Shown here piece after piece: positions 12,101 to 23,477 of a DNA stretch of 64,000 nucleotides. Source of the DNA: Knufia peltigerae (taxonomy: Eukaryota > Ascomycota > Eurotiomycetes > Chaetothyriales > Trichomeriaceae). Positions within the stretch are counted from its first letter, which is position 1; the number at the start of each line of letters is the position of its first letter. The position numbers and the translations under genes were made by a program. The notes below the pieces were generated by a model. The model was not told the DNA's origin. It saw nothing but the letters and a program-made list of their open reading frames with translations, and did no database searches. The stretch is taken from positions 1 through 64,000 of the forward strand of contig JAPDRN010000111.1 in the NCBI GenBank assembly GCA_030247855.1. Direction: 5' to 3'.

Positions 12101-14485
12101 CGCTGAGGTTGACAATGCTTCCAAGATAATAATAGAGACCTTCAGCAGTGCGGTGCTTCTCGAATAGAGAGATGAGTCTGCCCGAACCCAAAAGTTCAGA
12201 GTATTTAGTGGCCAGTTGAACTACGGCTGCCAGATTCTGACGGATGTTGCTCTTGAGCATTTCGTCCATGCACTCGAGAGACTGATCAACGCCCATACGG
12301 CCAAAGTATTGCTGGAGCCATTCGGGATTGAGCTTGTCAGTCTGAACAATGATTCGCTTGATCGATGCTGAGTCATCTGTATTCTCAAGAGCACGTTGAA
12401 GCAAGCCAGCCTGTTCACAAAGTCGAGAAATTCTGGTTTTGTCGTAGTAGGAAAACATCTCATTGCCGAGAATTGCGTCTGCGACTTGTGGGGCGTTGAG
12501 CAGATTCATTTCAAGAAGGCGCGTCTGAAGATGACCTTGCTCCGGTCGATTCTCCTTGAGAGCATCAAGAAGGAAAGCAGTTGCTTGTTGAATCATGTTC
12601 TGTGACATGAAGACATCGACGACTCTATCGATATCAACCAAGGGACCGCTTTCGTTATTAGCCAATTGAGTGGCAAATTCAGCGCCCTTCTCGGGGTTGG
12701 CTCGAACAATGTGTTGCAGCAAGCTAGTGAAGTCGGGCTGATATCCAGCTTCCCGGGAATATGGCAAGATTTCTTCGAATCGACCGGTTTCAGCCAGCGC
12801 TGCCACAACCTTGGGAGGAACATTGGACTCTCGGTAGATCTTGAGAGCAAGTTCCAGATCATGGAGTCGAACGATATCACCCAATTCTTCTGACGATTCC
12901 AATTTGCCTTCGCCCATCCACTTATCAAGTAGGTTCTTACGATTCTGAGCCAGGACTGGCTTGATAAGTTCTACACTCTCGTACTTGTTGAGCTTGCCTT
13001 TGTCAAGCAATTTGCCGAAGTATTGCAGAATGACTGAGAGCTGTCCGGGTTGTTGAGGGACATTCTTGAATCGATTGATCGTTTCGGCAGTTCTCAGAAA
13101 GCCTCGTGGAGAATCTGCAGCAATTTGAGCCGCCTCAGCGTAGTTACCTTGGGAGAACAAAGTTTCGAATTGTTGTTGATACAAGTTGTCTGCTCCTGGA
13201 AGGCCAGCCCTCGAAGCCAATTTGACGGCAAGAGTGGAGTTGGCTGGGTTTTGGAGGAGATAGGGAATAATGGTATTCTCGTCAACGCTTACAGACAAGA
13301 CTTGACCTTTGCGGTTGATTCCGATGATACCGGCTGACTCGGAATCTGGGCTGGTGACGAAGATGGTCTCGCTTGAAATCCGGTTCATGAAGATGCAAGT
13401 GGCTGTCTCCAAGTCGTAAAGGTGGATGAACCCATACTTGGTGATCATGTAAATAATACTGTACTTCTTGGATACCTGCATGGCAACCGGAAAGTCGTTG
13501 ACAGCCTCATCAGGGAAGTAGACATCGACTGCTCTCTTGTTGAACCGGGTATTGCTGTCGCTGGGATCAATCTCAACCACATGCAACTTACCCTGGCCAG
13601 CAGCGTTGCGGACAGCGAAGGTGAAAAGCTTGTGTGGAAGCGGGTTTCCTTCAGCGTGGAAGGTTCCGAAAGCTGCGGCATGACCCTCGATGTGTTGAGA
13701 GATGCCACGGTTTCGTGAGTAAAGTTGCATTGTACCTGCGACTCTTCCTTCTCTTTGGGAGATGCCCACAATAACCATCCACTGCTCATCATCGCTGACA
13801 CGGTAGTTGATGATCTGGCAACCATTGAGATTGGCGTTTCTTTCGAATAGCTTGACGGGAGCGTTTTGAGTAGGGTCAAAAACATCCCAGTGGTATACTG
13901 AGGTATCAGTTACCAAGCCCAAGCTACGCTCGCTGTACCATTTCCAGAAGACAACGTCCTCGTTCATGATCGTAGACTTCAGCTTTGCCTTCGCGCCGAG
14001 ATCGAAAACTTGAATCGTTCTGCCCTGAGCCTTGAGGGCTAGAATCTCGCGGGTGAAATGCATGATGGCACTGTCGGCGCTGATAGCGCGTTTGATGACT
14101 TCATTGTTGTTCTTGAGATTTACGATTATGACTTGAGGCTTGTCTTGTTCATTAAGTTTTTGTCGTACGCAAACAAAGTGATCGGATTCTAATGTCTGCA
14201 GCATGAGTTAGAATACGCTGATTCCAAAGTTTTGGCAATTTACTTACACAGCTGTTGAAGGATATTGACTGTTGCTGTAGTTCGAAAGACAAGTCAGTAT
14301 TCTCTCATGTATCCCAGTCAAGCGCGAGCAAACAGGCGTCCTCATCGCGGGTTCCGAGGATCTGCGCACTTACCGCGATCTCTAAGTTAGTCAACTACGT
14401 GAGAGAGTTAGCATGGCAGATACTGATAGAAGACCTGGCCTAAACGTACCTGAGCAACCTCAGTAAACTTGATAGGAAGCGCCAT
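9189..14485 (-). CDS. chc1: Clathrin heavy chain
   Basis: Five exons, 14450-14485, 14374-14394, 14248-14274, 9597-14195 and 9189-9545, give 1679 residues, matching the family's length. It forms the three-legged coat of endocytic and trans-Golgi vesicles. The N-terminus reads MALPIKFTEVAQ, LTNLEIA, QQSISFNSC, TLESDHFVCVRQ across the four exons and leads into the beta-propeller (to about residue 330), followed by the long alpha-solenoid of clathrin heavy chain repeats. The end reads FVDIGSRECYVGMLYACYDL, WRHGLSDFTMPFMI and a Pro/Gln-rich tail. Introns are 55, 99, 52 and 51 bases. Exons 2 and 3 are only 21 and 27 bases but restore the conserved start of the propeller. All joins are in phase 0. 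The gene is divergent from the UMP kinase gene. Confidence 0.96.
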
Positions 14486-15051
14486 GGTTGCGACCGGCCC
14501 CCTGCGGCCACATGTACTCCCCCGAAACGAAGCAATTGACACGCAGGCCGGTTGATCGAAGATAATCAAGCCACAAAAGAGCGTGAGTAGAAGAAGAGAG
14601 GAAGCTAGATCACCGAGACGTGACGAAGCAGAGGAAGGAAATGAAGTGGTCGTAGGTGATGAATTGTTGATTGTGAGCTCCTGGAGACACCTTTTGGAAA
14701 GTGAACACCGGGCAGATTACTATGGGGAAACGCTGCTTGCCTGCCTGCGCTCATTGACCAGTGCCAAGCTGCGCGTCCAATGCCAAAAGCGCCCCCAAAT
14801 AGCCAGTCACGTGAGATTACATAACAGTGGCTTGCTTCGAGGACGAGGACTGGCTACGCATGTATGCTGAGCCACCCCTGAGCTTGTCCGTGCCAATTTG
14901 CATGTGGCTTGTGGCTGCAACACCGTTGGTTTCGTCATTGAAGTTTTTACACATAAGATACTTTGAACTCCGTATGTTTCACAACCTTTACACGTCCTCT
15001 ACCGTGGTTCCTAATATTCTGCTAAGTCCAGCACCTATTCTACGGCAAGTG
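14486..15051. promoter_or_regulatory. Divergent promoter region, clathrin / UMP kinase
   Basis: A 566-base region between two outward-pointing starts. It must hold both promoters unless transcripts overlap. A CTCCGTA near match to the TACGGAGTA motif lies near 14970. No gene is seen. Confidence 0.5.
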
Positions 15052-16052
15052 ATGAGATCATTTCTCGCACCCAGATATCTGAACAGGCATACAGCATTGC
15101 CTCTCCGTCAGACAACTGCATCTTTATCGCGTTTCTACTCCTCACCTACCAACCAAAAACGACCTCCACCAGGTGGGCAAGGGACGCAGCTAAGTTTCCT
15201 TCCCTTCCTTGGCCTGTTCTTTCTTAGTACTGGCACGTATATATTTCTTGTGAAGCGAAGGACCGGGCAGCAAGTGAACGATACTCGCCGAAAAGCCCAC
15301 AACGAGAGCTGAGCGAAATCCACGTCAAGATGGCGACGATCGATCCAACTTCAGGCACATCGCCTGTGATTCAACCAGATGCTCCGTTGGCGTCCAGTAA
15401 CGTCTCTCCCGTCTTTGACTCTCAGAAGGTCACGGTTCTCTTCATTCTTGGTGGACCCGGCGCCGGCAAAGGCACGCAATCCGCCAATCTGGTGCGGGAT
15501 TATGGATTTGTACACTTGTCGGCTGGGGATCTACTGAGAGAAGAGCAAGACAACCCAGAAAGCAGATATGGGCAGCTTATAAAAGACTACATCAAAGAAG
15601 GACTCATCGTGCCAATGGAAGTCACCGTCAAGCTTTTGGAAAATGCAATGCGGGCAAACTTGCACGATGATGGCGTGGGCAAATTTCTGATTGACGGATT
15701 CCCTCGCAAGATGGACCAAGCAGTCTTTTTCGAACAAACTGTATGTCCTTCCAAATGCACGGTCTTCCTTGATTGCCCGGAGGAAGTCATGAGGGCACGG
15801 CTATTGAACAGAGGAAAGACGAGCGGCAGATCAGACGATAACGAGGAGAGCATTATCAAGAGATTCAAGACTTTTGTCAACACGAGTATGCCGGTGGTTG
15901 ATCACTTCTCACAGGAGGGCCGAGTGATCAAGGTATCTGCCGATGGAACAGTCGACGCAGTGTACGAGCATCTGGTCAAGGCGCTAGCGGAGAAGGGCAT
16001 CTCGCCATCCAAACCTGCTCCCCAACAGAAGCATATGCCGGCAGAATCCTAG
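15052..16052 (+). CDS. ura6: UMP/CMP kinase (Ura6-type), with probable membrane leader
   Basis: The core frame 15330-16052 codes for 240 residues of an adenylate-kinase-fold UMP kinase: P-loop GGPGAGKGTQ at core residues 41-50, NMP-binding LSAGDLLREE, IDGFPRKMDQ, and a lid with RGKTSGRSDDNEESI. It phosphorylates UMP (and usually CMP) in pyrimidine nucleotide synthesis. Directly upstream, 15052-15312 is open in another frame: MRSFLAPRYLNRHT, Arg/Ser-rich and acid-free up to RFYSS, then a hydrophobic helix SFLPFLGLFFLSTGTYIFLV. Only 17 bases separate the two frames. A candidate intron 15274-15329 (donor GTGAAC, acceptor CAAG) joins exon 15052-15273 to the kinase in frame and gives 314 residues with a mitochondrial-type leader and anchor. 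I recall similar extensions in mould UMP kinases but cannot check. Alternatives: a separate 86-residue membrane protein, or two isoforms. The kinase call is firm; the fusion is an inference from frame and spacing. Confidence 0.75.
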
Positions 16053-16289
16053 TAACACCCCAATACAGCCAACCACCCCTGATGGCTTGGACACTACGCT
16101 CGACAACATTCGAAAACCACGATCATGAATCCGAGACGTTTTACTTCTTAGTGACCACAATGTCTCATGGCCCTACTTCGTTTCCCACTAAACCATTGCA
16201 CGGCGAGAGCAGTCTAATACTGCGGAATTGGTAGAGGTATTGATCTCATATCGAGACCACTTGGTATCCTTATACATTATTATCGATAT

Positions 16290-17801
16290 TCAACTGCTAT
16301 CGCCTGAACTCTCTTCGTCCGAACTGTCAAACCCCCCAAATTCCTCTTCATCATCTCCGGAGTCATCCTCCAAGTCCGTTGGCGGTTGCATCAGAAACGC
16401 CTTCATACATGTAATCCTGCTGCTGGTCGCATAGGTTCCGATCACTCTGCCTAGCTGTGCGGGCTTAGGGCTTTGGGTAGCGTTGATCAGGTCGGATGTA
16501 TCAATGTGTAATAGGCGGATTGTGCCGTCACTGCTTGCTGTAACAATAATCATGTCTTTTGCCGCCGAAGACGCGGTAGGTAGCAGAATGATCTCAAAAT
16601 CTTTGATACGGACACTGATGCCTACAGACTTGCCACCAATTGAGGCTGAGCAAGTTGCAGCTGGTATCGCGTCGTCATTAGACTTTTCTCCATTTGTCGT
16701 GGATGTGTTTTTGCTGGTGTCGTAGAATAACACCCGACCGTCCTCCGTCGAGGCCGCGAGTAGTGTCACTTCTTCGCCGGCAGCACCAGCCAATGTTAAG
16801 TAGCAGATTTGGTGCAGTTTCGTCAGAGGTTGTGGCAGAAGTTTGCATCTTGGTTTGGAGTCTGCGCCGAAAATAACGACTCCTCGTTCAAACGATACAG
16901 CAAACTCGGTCCCATCAGGACTCCATCGTATCCGACGGCCCTCGCCACTGCTGTACTTGCCCTCTTTCACGCTTTGTAGGATATCGCGGCTGAAGTTGAG
17001 GACACCTGCTTTCTTGCCGGTGACAAGGTTCCAGAGCCGCATGCAGCGCTCGCCTCGACCGACACTCACCATTAGCTTCATGCTGGGATGAACGGCAAAG
17101 TCGTTGATGCCAGCTGGCGTGGCCCCAGGAGGTGCTGTGTCGCCGCTGGGTTGACCCTGGACCTTTGGACGTGGTGCTTTGATCGTCGAAACCACCTCGA
17201 GGTCACGTAACCTTGTCACAGAGATATTATTGTCTTCCGACCCGGCAAGGAGTTTCGATCTTGTTGGAAAGTAGAGGGATGTGATGTTGGACGAATGCTG
17301 TAGCAGGGTGCCTAGTTCCCTATTCCTCGGGTTTTCTGAGATGGTATTGTTCCCCAGCGTGGGCATAGGGATCTTGTCGTTATCCGAGACCGGTGAAGCT
17401 GCGAGACTATACACATTGATCTTCTCATCGGATCCACCTGTGGCGAGATAGACACCTTGGGCATCGGACAAGCCTGGTTCTGGCAGTGGTGAAAGTGCCA
17501 GACATCGTACGGCAGAGGCGTGTGCGTTGAAGAGGAATGTGTCTGCGAACTGGACTGCTTGACTTGAGTCCGGCGCCGATAGATTTGATATCGAGGCGGT
17601 GATGCCGTGCAGAATTCGCTCGTATGAGCCTGCTATGATCTGAATGACCGGACTGGTCGTCTTAACATCGACATGTCCATTAGTTTTTGGGACTTTGGAG
17701 GACTTTACATCTCCATTCGTGGTAGGCATAGACAACGCAGCATGGTTCTTCCCGGATTTGCTGGAGTTGGAAACGGTTTCCCGTTTTCTTTTGCCCGCCA
17801 T
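16290..17801 (-). CDS. mak11: Mak11 / PAK1IP1-like WD40 protein, 60S ribosome assembly
   Basis: Single exon, 503 residues. The start is the ATG giving MAGKRKRETVSN; the frame extends a little upstream but only with non-ATG codons. WD-type repeats are visible at NAHASAVRCLALSPLPEPG, YLATGGSDEKINVYSL, LLAGSEDNNISVTRLRDLEV, VGRGERCMRLWNLVTGKKAG, IRWSPDGTEFAVSF and IIVTASSDGTIRLLHID. This order, the basic N-terminus and the acidic C-terminal tail (DDSGDDEEEFGGFDSSDEE) fit the Mak11/PAK1IP1 family, which acts in pre-60S maturation in the nucleolus. It converges with UMP kinase (237 bases between stops) and diverges from Vid21. Confidence 0.85.
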   Translation of the reverse strand: MAGKRKRETVSNSSKSGKNHAALSMPTTNGDVKSSKVPKTNGHVDVKTTSPVIQIIAGSYERILHGITASISNLSAPDSSQAVQFADTFLFNAHASAVRCLALSPLPEPGLSDAQGVYLATGGSDEKINVYSLAASPVSDNDKIPMPTLGNNTISENPRNRELGTLLQHSSNITSLYFPTRSKLLAGSEDNNISVTRLRDLEVVSTIKAPRPKVQGQPSGDTAPPGATPAGINDFAVHPSMKLMVSVGRGERCMRLWNLVTGKKAGVLNFSRDILQSVKEGKYSSGEGRRIRWSPDGTEFAVSFERGVVIFGADSKPRCKLLPQPLTKLHQICYLTLAGAAGEEVTLLAASTEDGRVLFYDTSKNTSTTNGEKSNDDAIPAATCSASIGGKSVGISVRIKDFEIILLPTASSAAKDMIIVTASSDGTIRLLHIDTSDLINATQSPKPAQLGRVIGTYATSSRITCMKAFLMQPPTDLEDDSGDDEEEFGGFDSSDEESSGDSS

Positions 17802-18479
17802 GTGAAATTTTTTCGAGCCGAGTTTAGAAACAATGAACAATGCAATATCAACCAGGGAACACCTGAAGTCCTCAGAGCATGAATACTGGCAGGCAGAGTC
17901 CTAAAAGAACGCACAAGGGTCAATCGACCGCTCAAATCAGAGTCTTGCTCGCACGGATAGCAAAGAACTTGCTTGAAAGAGTGACAATGGAGGTTTGCTC
18001 TCTACTAGTGCCAATGCGTATCAAGAAAAAAAAATTGGGCTTAGGCATGTGGTGAATACGGAGAAAAGCGAGGATTATTGGGCAGGGGAGGGCACCAGGG
18101 AGGGCACCTAAGCGTAGGGCTAGTGAAGCGGGAAGTTGCTGTAATGGTGCTGGTGGTGGTGCCAGTGGTGCCAGTAAAATAGTACTCAGTGGTCCCTGGT
18201 CCTCCCCCCCTTGCCCGTACATTGACCTCATGCAGCCTCCAACTCCCTCCATTCTCGATGCCCGCCTGCGCCTGCACTGACTCGCTGTACTACCAAATAA
18301 CATCTCATTTGAACACATCCTCCAGCCAGCTCGCCAACTTCAACAGCCTCAAATCCACCACAACGCGCCCAAACAATTCAATCTGAGGCGATCATCCATC
18401 TCCAGTTACTCTTAACTGTGTTTCCTCCAATTTTCAGCAATTAATTCGATGACTTTCAACCGCTGCTGTGACTGATGCA
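17802..18479. promoter_or_regulatory. Divergent promoter region, Mak11 / Vid21
   Basis: A 678-base region between two outward-pointing starts. A near match to the TACGGAGTA motif (AATACGGAG) lies near 18056. No gene is seen. Confidence 0.5.
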
Positions 18480-21400
18480 ATGCACGTCGAGCAGTTGCGC
18501 TCGAAAAAGTCTGAAGCACAGTCAGTAAATCCTTTTTGAAGCGATTCATCTGATCCTGCGTCTCTCAAGGATCATACTAATATATTATGGTGAATTATAG
18601 AAGATGTTTGTGGTCGAGGAAGCGGAAGTTGTCTGAACTTTTCTCTGTCGCCGCGTACCCTCTACTGCCCGAGGACCCGGCGTACAATCAAAAGTTACAG
18701 GCTTTCCAAGATGCAAACGACTTAGAAAGGTATGATCCCCTTGTCGCTTCCCTACTACAATGGGTATCTTGACGACGGCAGCACGTACGCTGCCATTTTT
18801 GCTCGCATTTGCTCACTTTTCCGCAGTGGTCGACTCTTCGATGAAGCGACGCTCCCTCCGAAAACCCATATAACCCTTCGATCACGACAATCTAAACTTT
18901 CTCCTCCTGTCACAACCATACTCTCGATCGGGAGTCCTCTCTCACAAACTGCCGGTCATTCTAAGAGCAAAGTCTCGTCACCATCACCTCTCAAAGATGC
19001 GCCTAAGGCTGCTTCTTCAGAAACAGCCACACCCTTGCGCGACGAGGCCGATGATGGTGGACATATTGCAACACGACAAGTAGCAGATGGTGACGAAAGC
19101 CCTGACAGATCAGAGCAACATGTGTTCTCGGCAGCCCAGGGAGACGACGCGCCTAGCTTAGGCGTAAACGTTGCCGTCGTCAATGGAGCGTCGAAGTCGT
19201 CCACGCCGATGCCTAGTCCAAAACCACCAGAAGAAGGTCCTCAAAAATCTATTACGGAGGCTAGTGATGCTATAAGAGAAGGAACTCCTGCTGTCGCGAC
19301 ACTTGAACCTCCCGCTGAACAGCAACCAAGTCGAAGTCCACCAGTCCTTGCGCCTGTGTCTTCGGCCGCCGAACCTCAATCCTCCCCAGCATCAACGAAT
19401 GGGCCAGAGTCTGCGATCACGCCTGCCCCAACCGCAGGCTCACCTGGCACGAGCCCTGGCATGGACCTACACCCCGGTGCAGCCGAGGTACTTCAGCAGC
19501 AGAAAGAGACTCGCGAGATTCGCGCGGATTCTGAGCGACCACCGCTGATTGTTGGCGACAAGGATCAGCAGACAGTAACTCAATCACCCGTTGCTAAGGC
19601 GGACACGAGCCAGGCCGTCCTGGAGAAGGATAGCGTATCCAAGAAGCCAAGCGTGCGCGTCGATACTCAAACTGACATCGAATCCTACTTCAAGCCACGA
19701 CCGAGTACCGATGTAGTGGAAAGTCCTGCTCAGATGACTGCTGCTGGTACCCCAAAACGTGGACATTCAGCTACGCCGTCGGGAAACGAACCACCAAAGC
19801 GTGCGACCAGAATATCTTCTGGTGTTTTACAGAAAAAATCCGTATCGGAAATCCTGGGTGAAGCCCCCAAAGCAACTACCCCCCAAGGTGATTCTCCGCA
19901 ATCAACGACGCTCCGCGATTCTTTTGCACTGTCAACTCCGGACGCCCGAATTGGCGAGCGCCGTGATAGAGAACGAAGTAGGTTGTCAACGGTAGTCTTC
20001 GCTAAGCCACAGAAGACATCTACTGATGATGGACATCTTGCATTGGAGCGCCTCAACAACCGCGAAACACAAAAGGCTAGTCCGAAAGAGAGAGATTATC
20101 TCTATACGCTATTCGAGAACAAGGCTCACTCTATGTCAAGACAGACGTCTATGACTTACCTTATTCAAAATGCTCACAAGACTTTATCCACAACAGATCA
20201 TCTTGTCGAATATGAGCTGTCGGCTGAATGTAGGATCTTGAAGCGTCTTTATCAACTACAAGAGAAACAACGATGGGCATTGAGGCAATATAAGCGAGCG
20301 GATGAAGCTCCAAGACCGACTTCCCACTGGGACTACTTCCTCGATCATATGAAGTGGATGCGGACAGACTTCAAGGAGGAGCGAAAATGGAAACTCGCCG
20401 CTGCGAGAAGTCTTGCAGAAAGTTGTGCAGAGTGGGTGGCTAGTTCACCCGAGGAGAGGTTTCGTTTACAAGTGAAAGTCCGGCCACCAAAGATCTTGAA
20501 CAAGCCTGAGGAGCCAGAGGAGCCAGAGGATGTTAACATGGAAGATCTTCCTGGTCCTACCGCTTCTTCACATCCAACACCGGACTTGATGCCCTCAAAT
20601 GAGGATGACTCCATCAGTGATGATATCGCAGATCTTCGGGACCTCCCGATGACCGTCGCGCCGGCCGCTCTCTTTTCTCTTGGCTCTTCCGAGTTCAATT
20701 TCCCTGTCGACCATACACCTGCCCTGGACAAGCTGTTGAACGAGCTGCCTCTGTATGGACCGTCAACTTTCGAGTTTGACTTTGCCCAGTCCAACCTGGC
20801 CGAGCGCCTGGACTCAAAATGGAAGACGGACATCGTACCTGTTTCGAGGTGGGCCACCGATAAACTACCAATCAAAGACTATCGGCCGCCCATTAAACGA
20901 AGTCGATATGAGTATGAGCTCGAATTGTCGCCAAGGAAGAAATCAGCGCCTCTTCCAGCTGAGGATACCAACGTTGCATTGTTCATGCAAGAAAACAAAC
21001 CCATAAGGGACAGAATTCATCCTGGCCATTCGTTCCGCCCTCCAATGGAGCATCCTATGCCTCATCAAGCATTCTTCGAAACTAGAAGTTCTTCTCAGTG
21101 GACCCACGCGGAGGATGACGAGCTTAGGAAACTTGTTAAGGATTACTCCTACAATTGGTCGCTGATCTCAAGCTGTCTAACTCCTCGGGGTTCATACACG
21201 TCTGGAGCTGATCGTAGAACACCCTGGGAATGCTTCGAGAGATGGATTGGATTGGAGGGTCTGCCTGCAGATATGTCCAAGACACCCTACTTCAAGACAT
21301 ACTCTGGTAGGATTGAGGCTGCTGGTAGACATGTCGCGGCACAAATCGAGGAAGCTCAACGAAGAGCTGGAGCGAATGTACAGATCCCTGTTAGAAAGAG

Positions 21401-22796
21401 AACGACTCAACCAGTTCGTGTAGAACGGAAGCGGACCCAGCGACATCTCGCAATGCTCGACGCAATGCGCAAATTGGCGAAGAAACGCGAAGCCGCGGTT
21501 CAGAAACAACAACACCAAGCTGACCTCGCTGCAATGCGCAAAGTCAACGATGCAAATGTTCCCAAGCCATCGTATAAAACCCCTGCCGAATTTTCGCAGC
21601 TCAAACAGGAACGGGAAGCGAAGCTGGCAGAGCGACAGGAAATATACCGGCAACAGCTGATTGCTCATCAACGTGCTACCGCTCAACAACAGCGTGCTCA
21701 GAGCTCTCAGCCAAATAATATGCCAAACGGTATGCCTCCTAGCGCGCCCAACATGCGTGGGCCTCCTGCAGCTGGCGGCATGCCTGCAATGCCAAATGGA
21801 GGTCTGCAGGTGCCTAATGGTCACCCTCGTCATCCTATGCTTGCAATGCAACAAAACATGCAGCTGGCTCCTGGTATGGTAGGACCAAAGCTCACACCAC
21901 AGATGCAGGCACAAATGCAAGCGCAGATGGCCGCCCGTGGAACAGCGACCTCTCCTCAACAAATGCGTATACTTCAGGAAGCGAGCCGTGTCCAGCAAGA
22001 ACAGCTGATGCGACAAGCGCAACAGGCACAGAATGGAGCCCATTCCTCGCCTAACAACAGTCAGGCCGCCCTAGCGGCTGGCAAAGGTATCAACAACGCA
22101 GCGTATATGGCTGCCATGGGTGGTGCCAACGGTGTAGGGTCTCCTGCCAACATGAGCCATGCCTCTGCATCACCTCGTCCTGCTAGCTCAGGCCAGGCCT
22201 TGTCAAGCGGTCACATTCCTGTCCTTACGCAGATCGCGAATAAAATCCGCGAACATCACCCGAACCTGTCAGATGACGATGTCAATCGTCTTGCTTCTCA
22301 ACAAATCACCCAGTATCAGCAACAAGCCACCGCTGCTGCGGCAGGGCAGTCGCAAAAACGCCAGCAGCCCCATAATCAAGCAGCTTTGAATGCAGCGATC
22401 GGTGCCGTCAATGCTGGGAATCATGCATCGAATGCCGCCGCCGCTGCAGCTGCGGCTGCCCAATATGGTCAACCGACAATGATGACGCAAGAGCAAATCC
22501 AGCAGTACAATCAGCGGATGCGCATGCAGCAGGCACAACAACACGCAGTTAGAGGCATGCAGGGCCAAATGCAACAAGGCATGATTCCTAATGGGATGAG
22601 CAACTCCCCTGTGATGAACATGGCTCGGCCCGTCAGTCAACACACGAATCAGGGACAGATGAGTCGGAGTGCAACTCCAAGGGACCAACGCAGCGGCAGC
22701 CAGAGTAATGTTAATGGCAACGTCAATGGCGGTGGTGCTGGTACGGGGTCTGGCCCGCAAAGCAGTCCACGTCCGGCGCCGGCACAACAAACTTGA
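18480..22796 (+). CDS. vid21: Vid21/Eaf1, scaffold subunit of the NuA4 histone acetyltransferase
   Basis: Three exons, 18480-18520, 18601-18729 and 18827-22796, give 1379 residues. The start reads MHVEQLRSKKSEAQ and joins RCLWSRKRKLSEL, the conserved N-terminal motif of mould Vid21; the next join gives ANDLESGRLFDEATLPP. Introns are 80 and 97 bases, the first with TACTAAT. The HSA domain lies at about residues 550-620 (HWDYFLDHMKWMRTDFKEER) and binds actin-related proteins. A SANT/Myb domain lies at about 810-880 (QWTHAEDDELRKLVKDYSYN, then WECFERWIGLEGLP). The N-terminal third is Ser/Pro-rich and disordered; the C-terminal 400 residues are Gln/Ala/Met/Asn-rich. In yeast this protein holds NuA4 together for H4/H2A acetylation. 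Unspliced long-exon structure is plausible but small introns inside the low-complexity parts cannot be excluded. Confidence 0.92.
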
Positions 22797-23477
22797 GCGG
22801 GAAGGTGTGGTTGACGTACGCATTTACAAGGAGACTGTGCAGACGTTCATGTACGAAAGTGAACAAGGAAATGATTTTGCTGCGTCTTGACACCAACAAG
22901 GGTACTTATATAGTGTGGACGGGCAATTTTTATGCGAGCTGTTTGAGTACAGAAGAGGGAGGGAGCAGCAAGTCCGGCGTATCAAGTTTCGGAATGTTTG
23001 CACTTCAGTTTGAAAAGGAAAAAGGGCGAGAGATTTGCAATGATAATTTTACGTTCTTCCCCGTTCAGTTCATCTTTTTCTCTCGGATATCTTTGTCTAT
23101 TTTGTTGTAGCACGATACTCATACTGCCGTGATAGCACCTGGTCTTGGACTATTGTAAGTAAAGACCCGTTCCCCACGGCTTGTGTGGGTGTATGTGTGT
23201 GTGACGGAGAGTGAGAGTGTAGAACTGTCCTGTCTCGTCTCAGACTCGCGTGGTCATTGATTCATTCGTCCAAAGAAACATGCTTGACCTTGCAAGCCTC
23301 CAGTCACATTTCTTCCCATCTGCAACCCTTCCTGATTTCAACTGGACGCCTTGCACCTCTTCCTTTTTTTTTAATTCAACCATTCCATGTTTGCTAGGAG
23401 CGTGGTCCTGGGACATATGCAGCAGTGTCGGTGGACTCGGCGTGATGATACCAGCTTCCGGACTCGGCGTGGAATTC
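22797..23477. other. Intergenic region between convergent genes
   Basis: 681 bases between the stop codons of Vid21 and eIF3m, presumably both 3' UTRs. A short GT-rich stretch lies near 23183-23203. No gene is seen. Confidence 0.5.

Noticed and set aside
21192..22043. 283-residue open frame antisense to Vid21
   Set aside because: It is opposite a Gln/Ala/Met-rich coding region whose codon bias keeps the reverse frame open; the Leu/His/Cys-rich product has no domain.
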